A DNA stretch of 64,000 bases. Source: SZUA-37 sp964472525. Its GTDB lineage: Bacteria > Pseudomonadota > Gammaproteobacteria > UBA6429 > Thiohalophilaceae. Positions 41,637 to 50,470 of the stretch are shown here, in pieces. The DNA lies in assembly GCA_964472525.1 (NCBI GenBank), contig CAYYLL010000013.1, positions 1-64,000 on the forward strand, in the 5' to 3' direction. Numbering within the stretch: the stretch's first letter is position 1; each line of letters begins with the position of its first letter. Below the pieces are notes generated by a model. The model saw only the letters and a list, made by a program, of their open reading frames with translations, did no database searches and was not told the DNA's origin. The translations under genes and the position numbers were made by a program.

Positions 41637-41814
41637 TATGACTCCTTAGTGTCTAATATTGATTCTTTTGATTGATAATTTTGTTTTGAACTGGTGTATC
41701 GTTAAATCTATTGTTAAAGTTCCAATTTAATCTGATTCGTCTTTACTTTAAAGCATCTTATCTCAATAAGCGCGGTAAGTACGCTGCTTTTAAAACATCG
41801 AATAATAAAATATT

Positions 41815-42909
41815 GTGATTATAGACCGTTATTTAATAAAAGAAGTTCTAACTACGTTATTAGGTGTTGCCCTGATATTGTTAATGATAGCCATTAGTGG
41901 GCAGTTAGCGAGTCTTTTTTCAAAAGTTGTTGAGGGGGTTTTAACGGTTGATACGGTGTTATCCATGCTATGGCTCAAAGTGATTGTGATGCTGGCCTTT
42001 GTTTTACCGTTGGCACTTTATCTGGGTATTTTGCTCGCCTTTAGCCGATTGTATCAGGACAGTGAAATGGTGGTGTTGTCAGCCTGCGGTATGGGTAAAT
42101 TTCGGGTATTACGTGCAATTCTAGGCTTAGCCCTTTTTATAGCCATCGTACAAGGTTCCATAACGTTGGTGCTTGCTCCATGGGCCGAAGTTAGAACACA
42201 GCAAATATATGCCGAAGTCGAGGCTCAGTCAGATGTTAAAGGTGTCGTGCCGGGGCGGTTCAACGAACTCAATGATGGCGGTGTTCTTTATGTACAAGAT
42301 GCTAATGCCGATAAAACTGTGATTAAAAATCTTTTTGTACAGCAAAATGTGGATGGGACAACAGCCGTTATTTCTTCGGTAAGTGGCAGACAGTATGTTG
42401 ATAAGGAAACAGGGGATCAGTTTGTGGTACTGCAAAATGGAAATCGTTATGAAGGCCAACCGGGCCATAGTGATTTTGCCATTATTAAATTTGAAGAATA
42501 TGGCGTTCGAGTAAAAGAAAAAGAGGTGTTGGCGATTAATTATAAACATTATTCGACTCCTACTAGTCTTTTATTTCAGTCTAAAAAGAACGGTGATATA
42601 GCCGAATTACAATCACGTATTTCCTCGGTTATTTTATGTGTTGTTTTAGCTTTATTTGCTGTGCCGCTTAGTCGTACTTCTCCCCGGCAAGGACGTTATT
42701 CCAAGTTGGCGATTGCTTTGCTTATTTATATTATTTATACGAATTTATTGAATGTTGCGCGAGCATGGCTCACCAAAGGGGACATTCCACCTATTGTGGG
42801 TTTGTGGTGGGTGCATATTCTTATGGTTTCCATTGCTTTAATTTTGTTGTTTAAACAAACCGGTTTTAGATATATGTTTAAAAGAGAATATCGTGAGCGT
42901 CTGGCATGA
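41815..42909 (+). CDS. lptF: LPS export permease LptF
   Basis: The start is GTG, without a strong ribosome site. The 364-residue protein begins MIIDRYLIKEVLTTLLGVAL. Three N-terminal membrane helices come first, then a beta-jellyroll periplasmic domain (about residues 125-265) and three C-terminal helices. LptF pairs with LptG and the LptB ATPase to extract lipopolysaccharide from the inner membrane. Its stop overlaps the lptG start (ATGA). Confidence 0.95.
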   Translation: MIIDRYLIKEVLTTLLGVALILLMIAISGQLASLFSKVVEGVLTVDTVLSMLWLKVIVMLAFVLPLALYLGILLAFSRLYQDSEMVVLSACGMGKFRVLRAILGLALFIAIVQGSITLVLAPWAEVRTQQIYAEVEAQSDVKGVVPGRFNELNDGGVLYVQDANADKTVIKNLFVQQNVDGTTAVISSVSGRQYVDKETGDQFVVLQNGNRYEGQPGHSDFAIIKFEEYGVRVKEKEVLAINYKHYSTPTSLLFQSKKNGDIAELQSRISSVILCVVLALFAVPLSRTSPRQGRYSKLAIALLIYIIYTNLLNVARAWLTKGDIPPIVGLWWVHILMVSIALILLFKQTGFRYMFKREYRERLA

Positions 42910-43985
42910 AAGTGTCTGGCATGAAAATTCTAGAACGCTATATTGGTCGAACCGTTGCGACGAATGTTGCAATGGTAGTTTTTGTAATCAGCTCTTTATT
43001 TATGTTAATCGGTATTGCGGGTGAGTTCGATATTATTGGAACCGCGAATTACACTTTATTTACGTCAATAAAATTAACCTTGTTACTGTTACCCGATCGT
43101 ATTTATGAATTTTTTCCTTTAGCGACCTTGCTTGGGACGATTCTGGGTTTAGGTTCTTTAGCGAATAACAGTGAGTTAATTGTAATACGTACGGCGGGTA
43201 TCTCTATTTTTCGTATTGTTGCTGCCATTATGAAGACAACCGTTCTTTTAATGGTGATTGCGTTTATTTTGGGCGAAGTGATTGCACCACCGGCATTACA
43301 GTATTCAACACGAGAAAGAATAAAAGCCTTGTCAAAAGATATTAGCCTGAATTTGCAGTATGGGCTTTGGGCGCGTGATAGTGACACTTATATTCATGTG
43401 CAGCGTGTTAATAATGAAGGTAAGTTATTTAATATCTATTTGTATCAATTTAAGAAGAAAAATGATTTAAAGCAAATCCTCTATGCAAAAATGGCTGATT
43501 ATGATGGTAGCCAATGGCGATTACATGATATAGAAATAACAGATATTAGTTTGAATAAGATTAAAATTTCACATATTGATTCGATGCAGTGGAAAACATT
43601 ACTTGATCCTGAACTTGTTAACATTGTTACTTTAAATCCCGAAAAGTTGTCAATGTGGAAACTCGCAAGTTACATTAGTTACTTGAAAGAAAACGGGTTG
43701 GAAACCGCACAATATGAGTTAGCGCTGTGGTCAAAAATAACCATGCCTTTCACCATTGCGGCAATGGTTTTACTTGCAGTACCCTATGTTTTTGGTTCCT
43801 TAAGAAAGACCAGTGTTGGTCAACAGATCTTAATCGGTTTTTTAGTTGGGCTTATCTTTTTTATTGTGAACCGCTTATTTGGGCAAATGAGTATTGTTTA
43901 TGATTTCCCACCGTTACTCGGTGCCAGTTTGCCAACTCTATTGGTTTTTCTGGGTGCCTTTTTTATGTTTCGCCGGAAAATGTAA
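42906..43985 (+). CDS. lptG: LPS export permease LptG
   Basis: The 359-residue protein has the same plan as LptF. ILERYIGRTVATNVAMV opens it, EFFPLATLLGTILGLGSLA is the second-helix coupling block, and a periplasmic jellyroll follows. C-terminal helices include QQILIGFLVGLIFF and FGQMSIVYDFPPLLGASLPTLL. A second start at 42921 (MKILERY) would remove five residues and is equally plausible. The 4-bp overlap with lptF ensures coupled translation. It converges on the RDD gene. Confidence 0.95.
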   Translation: MKVSGMKILERYIGRTVATNVAMVVFVISSLFMLIGIAGEFDIIGTANYTLFTSIKLTLLLLPDRIYEFFPLATLLGTILGLGSLANNSELIVIRTAGISIFRIVAAIMKTTVLLMVIAFILGEVIAPPALQYSTRERIKALSKDISLNLQYGLWARDSDTYIHVQRVNNEGKLFNIYLYQFKKKNDLKQILYAKMADYDGSQWRLHDIEITDISLNKIKISHIDSMQWKTLLDPELVNIVTLNPEKLSMWKLASYISYLKENGLETAQYELALWSKITMPFTIAAMVLLAVPYVFGSLRKTSVGQQILIGFLVGLIFFIVNRLFGQMSIVYDFPPLLGASLPTLLVFLGAFFMFRRKM

Positions 43986-44003
43986 TTGCGAATAAGTAAG
44001 GGA

Positions 44004-44567
44004 TCACTTCGGTTTTTTGGCTAGGATAACCTGTGTTGAACTAAATCGATTACGCCATGAATTTTTCCAGTGATCTGCGATTAATAAAACACATCCGATT
44101 GCTAATGTAAGCCCCGGTGGTAATTTGGATAATGCATCAATAACCGGGTGTTCAAGGTCTGGATGTTGGCTTATCAGTAAGTAGCAGCCAATGGTAATTA
44201 AAGTCCAAGCCGGAATGCCAGTGATAAATCGTAATAAGGCATGCCATAGGCTTAAGGGTTCGCCTGTGTTGGTAATCAGTTTAATTTTCCATGAACGCAT
44301 CCCTAATGTTTGCCCGCCGTGAGTCCAGAACCAAGCATAAAACCCATACCAGATGAAAAAGATATAAGTGGTCATAAACGGGTTACCGGGTTCGACTGGC
44401 TTACCATGAGTAAAAGGGAGGGTAATGGCAGAAGCCACCATAAAAACGGCTGCTAGTAACCACGCATCATAAAATATAGCCAATAATTGTCGAGTAGGGC
44501 CGACCATAATGGTTTGATTGACTGGGGTTGGTTCGTTGCTTACTTTTGGGATCTTTTCAGAGTTCAT
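44004..44567 (-). CDS. RDD-family membrane protein
   Basis: The 187-residue product has a polar N-terminus, then the RDD signature in degenerate form, RQLLAIFYDAWLLAA (Arg...Asp). Four hydrophobic segments follow, with HGGQTLGMRSWKIKL and LSLWHALLRF between them. RDD proteins are small membrane proteins of mostly unknown role, some linked to ion or compatible-solute transport. It lies convergent to lptG, as often seen in gammaproteobacteria near lptFG. Confidence 0.88.
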   Translation of the reverse strand: MNSEKIPKVSNEPTPVNQTIMVGPTRQLLAIFYDAWLLAAVFMVASAITLPFTHGKPVEPGNPFMTTYIFFIWYGFYAWFWTHGGQTLGMRSWKIKLITNTGEPLSLWHALLRFITGIPAWTLITIGCYLLISQHPDLEHPVIDALSKLPPGLTLAIGCVLLIADHWKNSWRNRFSSTQVILAKKPK

Positions 44568-44688
44568 TAGTGAATCATGATATTTCGTTGTATCGCTGTC
44601 AAATGTTTTTGTCTTAAGGGGTACGGTTGCATTATCTGAATAGCTAGTTTAAAACAGACTTAATTTTTAGAACAGGTTTAAATTTTTT

Positions 44689-45045
44689 ATGAGTATTTAC
44701 AGTGAACTTGCAAACTTGCCGGGGGTATTAGTGGCGGGGGAGTATTCTTATCGTGGTGATCGTTACCATTTCGAAGGCCAAATGGAGGCAGAACAGGCTC
44801 GCATGGCATCCATTATGTGCCGCGCAACAACACTTGCTACCCATATGCAGGCCAATATGATGAAGGCACTTAATACCGAATGTGGTTGTGCACCCGCACA
44901 AGGTTGGATGGTGCGTGGTGAACAATTTAGTGTCTGCGTTTACGGTAATATTTTTTGTTTTGTAGATAATAACAACGCATCAATTAATGTGGTTATGCAG
45001 TTTTTAAAAGAAAATGTGGGTGAACAGGCCGGAGAGCTTGTGTAA
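44689..45045 (+). CDS. DUF2173 family protein (copy 1 of 3)
   Basis: The 118-residue protein begins LANLPGVLVAGEYSYRGDRYHFEG. Its second half, ECGCAPAQGWMVRGEQFSVCVYGNIFCFVDNN, carries the family's GWxVRG block and two Cys. The shape, a short alpha/beta protein with a hydrophobic core and no signal peptide, recalls the roadblock/profilin-like fold. The family is uncharacterised and I associate it with sulfur-oxidising bacteria. It heads a run of three related genes with short gaps. No clear ribosome site precedes the ATG. Confidence 0.7.
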   Translation: MSIYSELANLPGVLVAGEYSYRGDRYHFEGQMEAEQARMASIMCRATTLATHMQANMMKALNTECGCAPAQGWMVRGEQFSVCVYGNIFCFVDNNNASINVVMQFLKENVGEQAGELV

Positions 45046-45083
45046 CTTTAATTCAATATTTGTAAGTTGAGGGGGATGGCAAA

Positions 45084-45422
45084 ATGCCAAGTTTGGAGTC
45101 ATTAATACAGTTAGAAGGCGTTGATGCGGCCTTTAAATTTTCTCTAAAAGGTGAGCTAAGTGACTTTAAAGTCAAAGAAAACAGTGATTTAACCGAATCT
45201 GTTCTGGATTTACTTAGTCATTTGTGTGTGGCCAATATATCGATTGCCAGTATGCAGGCGCGTGGTTGGGAAACCATGACTGGCATGAAAGGTTTTTACC
45301 CGATTAAGGGCTTTACCCTTGTGGGCTTTGCTTGGACAGCCATCACTAATGATGAATTTGGTGTGGTCATGCCTAATGAAAGCGTTGATTATGAAGCAGC
45401 CTATGCGGTGCTTGCTAGCTAA
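45084..45422 (+). CDS. DUF2173 family protein (copy 2 of 3)
   Basis: The 112-residue product aligns by eye with its neighbours: LESLIQLEGVDAAFKFSLKGEL at the start, MQARGWETMTGMKGFYPIKGF in the middle and EAAYAVLAS at the end. It has lost the Cys residues of copy 1 and the GWxVR block reads KGFTLVG. A GAGGGGGATGGC ribosome site precedes it. The divergence suggests that the copies have separate, perhaps complementary, roles such as subunits of one hetero-oligomer. Confidence 0.65.
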   Translation: MPSLESLIQLEGVDAAFKFSLKGELSDFKVKENSDLTESVLDLLSHLCVANISIASMQARGWETMTGMKGFYPIKGFTLVGFAWTAITNDEFGVVMPNESVDYEAAYAVLAS

Positions 45423-45440
45423 GTAGGGGAAGGTGAGGCG

Positions 45441-45773
45441 ATGATTAAACGAATGCTTGCAATAGATGGCGTACAGGTAATTTGCCATTTCCGCGATGAC
45501 GGTGAACTGATTGAAGGCTACGGCATGATGGACGACCAACAAATTGCCGGTTTAGCCCATTTTGCGCATGATTATAAACGCATTGTGCAAGGCAATGCTG
45601 ACCAGTTATCCATGTTTACCCAAATGAATGGCTGGACGCCACCGGGGGGCTGGATAGTGCGTAGTGATACGGTGGCCGTTGTTAGCGTTGCCAATCTGGT
45701 TTGCCTGATTGATAACGAGGAAGCGTCTTTAAATGAAGTGATGCGGGAAATGGATAGCTTGGCGCATTGGTAA
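45441..45773 (+). CDS. DUF2173 family protein (copy 3 of 3)
   Basis: The 110-residue product starts MIKRMLAIDGVQVICHFRDDGELIEGYG and has MNGWTPPGGWIVRSDTVAVVSVANLVCLIDNEEASLNEVM. The GWIVR block and the terminal NEVM helix match copy 1 (GWMVRG ... INVVMQFLKE). A strong AGGGGAAGGTGAGG ribosome site lies in the 18-base gap after copy 2. The three genes form one transcription unit. The following toxin-antitoxin pair has its own operator and is probably separate. Confidence 0.68.
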   Translation: MIKRMLAIDGVQVICHFRDDGELIEGYGMMDDQQIAGLAHFAHDYKRIVQGNADQLSMFTQMNGWTPPGGWIVRSDTVAVVSVANLVCLIDNEEASLNEVMREMDSLAHW

Positions 45774-45823
45774 GTTATAAATTTGTATATTCCAGATTCT
45801 ACAGGTGATTTTATCCTGGAATA

Positions 45824-45847
45824 ATGTTATAATTAAAGTTATAACAT
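45824..45847 (+). promoter_or_regulatory. Palindromic operator overlapping the antitoxin promoter -10
   Basis: ATGTTATAA and TTATAACAT form a perfect 9-bp inverted repeat around six bases. A consensus TATAAT (45828-45833) lies within it. Autoregulation by the AbrB-like antitoxin would use just such a site. No good -35 is visible. Confidence 0.55.
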
Positions 45848-45862
45848 AGAGTGAATGGTAAT

Positions 45863-46087
45863 ATGACAACATTAAAACTACGTAAAATTGGCAGTTCACT
45901 AGGTGTCATCTTGCCTAAGGAGGTATTAACTCCATTACATGTGCAGGAGGGTGACACTTTATATCTCACTCAAGACAAAGAAGGGCTTACCTTATCAGCC
46001 TATGATCCTGAGTTTGAAGCCATTATGAAAGCGGCGGATGAATGTGATCACCGTTATAAAAATACCCTTAAACAACTGGCGAAATGA
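45863..46087 (+). CDS. AbrB/MazE-like antitoxin of a Doc module
   Basis: The ATG at 45863 is preferred to a GTG at 45851. The product, about 74 residues, has the swapped-hairpin AbrB/SpoVT DNA-binding domain KLRKIGSSLGVILPKEVL near its N-terminus, followed by a polar helical tail that should wrap the toxin. It probably represses its own promoter at the adjacent palindrome and neutralises the Doc toxin. Its stop overlaps the toxin start (ATGA). Confidence 0.82.
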   Translation: MTTLKLRKIGSSLGVILPKEVLTPLHVQEGDTLYLTQDKEGLTLSAYDPEFEAIMKAADECDHRYKNTLKQLAK

Positions 46088-46467
46088 AATGGCTTTCTGA
46101 GAATGCTGTACGCCAGCTGCATAAACGTGCCATCGCACAGTATGGTGGGCTAGAACCGATTGCAACTTATGATGAAAAGCTTGAAGCAACTCTGAGTCGA
46201 CCACAGCAACTTGAATATTATAATGCAGAGGTAACTTTATCTGAGCTTGCGGCTTCCTATGGCTTTGGTCTTGTAAAGAACCATTGTTTTTCAGATGGAA
46301 ATAAACGTATCGCGTTTTATGTTGTTTTTATTTGTCTTCAAATTAATGGTTATGCACTACAGGCTGCCGAGGCAGATGCTGCACAAACAATAGAAAATGT
46401 GGCTACAGGTGAGTTATCTGAGTCTGAGTTTGCAAAGTGGATAGAAAGTAATATTAAAGTACTGTAA
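46084..46467 (+). CDS. doc: Doc-type (Fic-fold) death-on-curing toxin
   Basis: The 127-residue protein has the Doc form of the Fic motif, NHCFSDGNKR (HxFx[D]GNKR) near residue 77, and the helices around LYLHKRAI-like RQLHKRAIAQYGG and TLSRPQQLEYY. Doc toxins phosphorylate elongation factor Tu and stop translation. The gene overlaps its antitoxin by 4 bp. All catalytic residues of the motif seem intact, so the toxin is probably active. No plasmid or phage genes surround it, so this is a chromosomal module. Confidence 0.88.
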   Translation: MKWLSENAVRQLHKRAIAQYGGLEPIATYDEKLEATLSRPQQLEYYNAEVTLSELAASYGFGLVKNHCFSDGNKRIAFYVVFICLQINGYALQAAEADAAQTIENVATGELSESEFAKWIESNIKVL

Positions 46468-46577
46468 GGGGTAAGGTCGGATTGCTTAATAAGCATGTTC
46501 CTCCCATCTGGCAGCCATACTCGCATTAGAGTATTATAGACACTATCTATTCGCCTTCATTTTTCGAGAATTTATCC

Positions 46578-49500
46578 ATGTTGCAGTTGCACGGTGTTCC
46601 AGCACTTTCCAGTTTTCGCTTACAAAAACAATTACACAATTTGCAGGCTGCCGAGCCCTCGGTAACGGCATTGGTAACCGAGTATATTTATTTTATCGAC
46701 TCAGAATCGAGCCTGAGTGATGCCGACCTAGCAACGCTCAACCACCTTTTAAATGAAGACCGTCAATTTAAAGCCACACCACAAACCGGCAGCTTGATTT
46801 TAGTCGTACCGCGTCCCGGGACGATTTCACCGTGGTCAACCAAGGCTACCGATATTGCGCATAATTGTGGTTTACAAAAGATTAGGCGCATTGAGCGAGG
46901 CACGGCTTATTACCTGCAATCAAACACAGAATTAAGCACTGCTATATTGAATCAACTGTCGGGCAGCTTGCACGACCGTATGGTGGAGTCTGTATTACTG
47001 GATACGGAGCAGGCTGCGGCTTTGTTTCACCATGCCGAACCGGCCGAGTTTAAAAGCGTGGATATTTTGTCGCAAGGCAAGCAGGCCCTTGAACAGGCCA
47101 ATACACAAATGGGCTTGGCACTGGCCGAAGACGAAATTGATTATCTGGTAGAAAATTTTACCCGCCTCAAGCGCAACCCCACCGATGTCGAATTGATGAT
47201 GTTTGCACAGGCCAACTCGGAACATTGTCGGCACAAAATTTTTAATGCCGACTGGATTATCGATGGCAAAGCCAAAGATATTTCCCTGTTTGGTATGATC
47301 CGCCATACCTATCAACATAATCACGATGGGGTGTTGTCGGCTTACAGTGATAACTCGGCGGTGGTCGAAGGTTTTACGGGTGGACGATTTTTTCCACAAA
47401 CGGCAGGTGAATATACTTATCATCAGGAACCTATTCATATTCTGATGAAAGTTGAAACCCATAATCATCCTACCGCGATAGCCCCTTTCCCCGGTGCGGC
47501 GACGGGTTCAGGTGGCGAAATACGAGATGAAGGTGCAACGGGCACGGGTTCCAAACCCAAAGCCGGTTTGGCCGGTTTTTCGGTGTCTAATTTAAAATTG
47601 CCACAGGCAATGCAGGAATGGGAAGTCGAATATGGCAAGCCGGACCGGATTGTGTCTGCGCTAGAGATTATGATTGAAGCACCCATTGGTGCGGCCGCGT
47701 TTAATAACGAATTTGGTCGACCGAATATTTTAGGTTACTTCCGTACTTATGAGCAGAGTATTAATGCTAGTAATGGTACTGAAGTACGTGGCTATCATAA
47801 GCCAATTATGCTCGCTGGTGGGGTGGGTAATATTAAGCCTGAGCATGTCGAAAAAGGGATTATTCCAGCGGGTGCAAAAATAGTTGTACTGGGTGGACCA
47901 GCGATGTTGATTGGTTTAGGTGGTGGAGCAGCATCGTCGATGACCAGTGGTCAAAGCCATGAAGATTTAGACTTTGCCTCTGTGCAACGGGGCAACCCCG
48001 AAATGGAACGTCGTGTACAGGAAGTGATTGACCGTTGTTGGCAGCAGGGTAAAAATAGTCCGATTATCAGTATTCATGATGTAGGCGCGGGTGGCTTATC
48101 CAACGCTTTACCGGAGTTAGTGAATGACAGTGGTCGAGGTGCCAATTTTGAATTACGCAATGTGCCCAATGACGAGCTAGGTATGGCGCCGCATGAGATC
48201 TGGTGTAATGAATCACAGGAACGTTATGTGTTGGCGATTGATGCAAGTGCTTTGGATGACTTTGAAGCCATCTGCAAACGCGAGCGTTGCCCTTACGCTA
48301 TCGTGGGTGAGGCGACCGAGGCACAGCAATTAAAATTACACGATACACATTTTAATAATCACCCCATTGATATGCCGCTGGATGTATTACTGGGTAAGCC
48401 GCCTAAAATGCTACGCGATGTAAAAAGTGTAGCGGTTAAACAAAAGCAATTTGATAGTCGCAATATTGATATTAAAGAAGCCGCTTACCGTTGCTTACGT
48501 TTACCCACCGTTGCCAGTAAAAACTTTTTAATTACCATTGGCGACCGCAGTGTGACCGGTTTAATTCATCGTGACCAAATGGTTGGCCCATGGCAAGTCC
48601 CAGTTGCCGATGTAGCGGTTACCGCGTCGAGTTTTGATACCTTTACCGGCGAAGCTATGGCCATAGGAGAACGTGCGCCACTTGCGTTAATAAACCATGC
48701 TGCTTCTGCGCGCATGGCAATTGGCGAAGCCTTAACAAATTTAGCGGCAAGCCAGATCACCGAGTTAAAACGTGTGGTGTTATCCGCAAACTGGATGGCA
48801 CCGGCCGGACATCCGGGTGAAGATGCCGGTTTATATGAAGCCGTACAAGCGGTGGGCATGGAACTTTGTCCTGCGCTCGATATTTGTGTGCCAGTGGGTA
48901 AAGACTCGATGTCGATGAAATCAGTTTGGGACGAGGGTGATAAAAATAAATCGGTGACGGCACCCCTGTCGTTAATCATTACCGCCTTTGCACCGGTAAA
49001 AGATATTCGTAATACCTTAACACCACAACTTAAAACAGACGCAGGCGATACGCGTATCTTGTTTGTCGACCTTGCGCAAGGTCAACAACGTATGGGTGGT
49101 TCAGCTCTTGCACAAGTTTATAATCAAATTGGAGATACGGCACCTGATTTAGATAATGCCGAGGACTTTAAAACTGCCTTCAATGCTATTCAAGCCTTAA
49201 ATGCACAAGGGTGCTTATTGGCATACCATGATCGTTCCGATGGTGGTTTGTTTGTTACCTTAACTGAAATGGCTTTTGCTGCGCATGTAGGTTTAGATAT
49301 TGATATTACCGCATTAGGTAATAGCACAATTAACAGCCTGTTTAACGAAGAACTCGGAGCAGTGATTCAGGTGCAACATACCGATGTGGAAAAGGTGATG
49401 GCTGTTCTGAGTCAGGCCAATGCCATTGTGCATGAAATAGCACAAATTAATGACACCGATACGATTACAATTAAATATGCCGACACGACATTCATCAATG

Positions 49501-50453
49501 AATCACGTATCGACTTGCAACGCGCATGGAGTGAGACCAGTTATCATGTACAAACCTTGCGCGATAATCCCGATTGCGCACAACAAGAGTTTGATAACGT
49601 ATTAAATAAAAATGATGCGGGTTTACATGTTGAGTTAAGCTTTGATGTAGACAAAAATATCGCAGCACCCTTCTTAAATTTAAACACTAAACCAAAAATG
49701 GCTATTTTACGTGAGCAAGGTGTGAATGGTCAGGTTGAAATGGCCGCCGCCTTCGATAAAGCAGGTTTTGCCAGTATCGACGTCCATATGACCGATATTA
49801 TCAGTGGCAAGATCAATCTGGATGAATTTAAAGGTCTGGTTGCCTGTGGTGGTTTTTCGTATGGCGATGTACTTGGTGCCGGTGGCGGTTGGGCTAAATC
49901 TATTTTATATAATCCGCAGGCGCGTGATAGTTTCGAAAAATTCTTCAATCGTAACGATACTTTTGGTTTAGGTATTTGTAATGGTTGTCAGATGTTATCG
50001 CATTTAAAAGGCTTAATCCCCGGTGCGAGCCACTGGCCACACTTTGTCCGAAATGTATCAGAGCAATTCGAAGCGCGACTTGCCATGGTTAAAGTAGAAA
50101 AAAGCAACTCCATATTATTTAAAAATATGGAAGGATCGCGCTTACCCATTGTTGTGGCCCACGGAGAAGGGCAAGCGGTATTTTCGTCAACAGAAAATAT
50201 GAAACAGAATATTGCACTGTGTTATACCGATAATAATGGGCAAGCAACAGAAATCTACCCGTATAATCCAAACGGTTCACCACAAGGTATTACGGGCCTA
50301 AGCAATAACGATGGTCGCTTTACCATTATGATGCCACATCCTGAGCGTACCTTTAGAAAAGCACAATTTTCCTACTACCCCGAAACGGAGAGTAAGAGTG
50401 ATGAAAGCCCATGGATGCGTTTGTTTCAGAATGCACGTCATTGGGTAGATTAA
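46578..50453 (+). CDS. purL: Phosphoribosylformylglycinamidine synthase
   Basis: The 1291-residue single-chain enzyme converts FGAR, ATP and glutamine to FGAM in purine synthesis. The PurS-like N-terminal domain comes first. Two AIRS-like ATP domains follow with NHPTAIAPFPGAATGSGGEI and GLSNALPEL blocks. The C-terminal glutaminase has its nucleophile in GICNGCQML and the His/Glu in PHPERTF. Length matches the gammaproteobacterial large form (about 1295). It probably has its own promoter in the 110 bases upstream. Confidence 0.97.
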   Translation: MLQLHGVPALSSFRLQKQLHNLQAAEPSVTALVTEYIYFIDSESSLSDADLATLNHLLNEDRQFKATPQTGSLILVVPRPGTISPWSTKATDIAHNCGLQKIRRIERGTAYYLQSNTELSTAILNQLSGSLHDRMVESVLLDTEQAAALFHHAEPAEFKSVDILSQGKQALEQANTQMGLALAEDEIDYLVENFTRLKRNPTDVELMMFAQANSEHCRHKIFNADWIIDGKAKDISLFGMIRHTYQHNHDGVLSAYSDNSAVVEGFTGGRFFPQTAGEYTYHQEPIHILMKVETHNHPTAIAPFPGAATGSGGEIRDEGATGTGSKPKAGLAGFSVSNLKLPQAMQEWEVEYGKPDRIVSALEIMIEAPIGAAAFNNEFGRPNILGYFRTYEQSINASNGTEVRGYHKPIMLAGGVGNIKPEHVEKGIIPAGAKIVVLGGPAMLIGLGGGAASSMTSGQSHEDLDFASVQRGNPEMERRVQEVIDRCWQQGKNSPIISIHDVGAGGLSNALPELVNDSGRGANFELRNVPNDELGMAPHEIWCNESQERYVLAIDASALDDFEAICKRERCPYAIVGEATEAQQLKLHDTHFNNHPIDMPLDVLLGKPPKMLRDVKSVAVKQKQFDSRNIDIKEAAYRCLRLPTVASKNFLITIGDRSVTGLIHRDQMVGPWQVPVADVAVTASSFDTFTGEAMAIGERAPLALINHAASARMAIGEALTNLAASQITELKRVVLSANWMAPAGHPGEDAGLYEAVQAVGMELCPALDICVPVGKDSMSMKSVWDEGDKNKSVTAPLSLIITAFAPVKDIRNTLTPQLKTDAGDTRILFVDLAQGQQRMGGSALAQVYNQIGDTAPDLDNAEDFKTAFNAIQALNAQGCLLAYHDRSDGGLFVTLTEMAFAAHVGLDIDITALGNSTINSLFNEELGAVIQVQHTDVEKVMAVLSQANAIVHEIAQINDTDTITIKYADTTFINESRIDLQRAWSETSYHVQTLRDNPDCAQQEFDNVLNKNDAGLHVELSFDVDKNIAAPFLNLNTKPKMAILREQGVNGQVEMAAAFDKAGFASIDVHMTDIISGKINLDEFKGLVACGGFSYGDVLGAGGGWAKSILYNPQARDSFEKFFNRNDTFGLGICNGCQMLSHLKGLIPGASHWPHFVRNVSEQFEARLAMVKVEKSNSILFKNMEGSRLPIVVAHGEGQAVFSSTENMKQNIALCYTDNNGQATEIYPYNPNGSPQGITGLSNNDGRFTIMMPHPERTFRKAQFSYYPETESKSDESPWMRLFQNARHWVD

Positions 50454-50470
50454 GATATGGTTTATAAATA

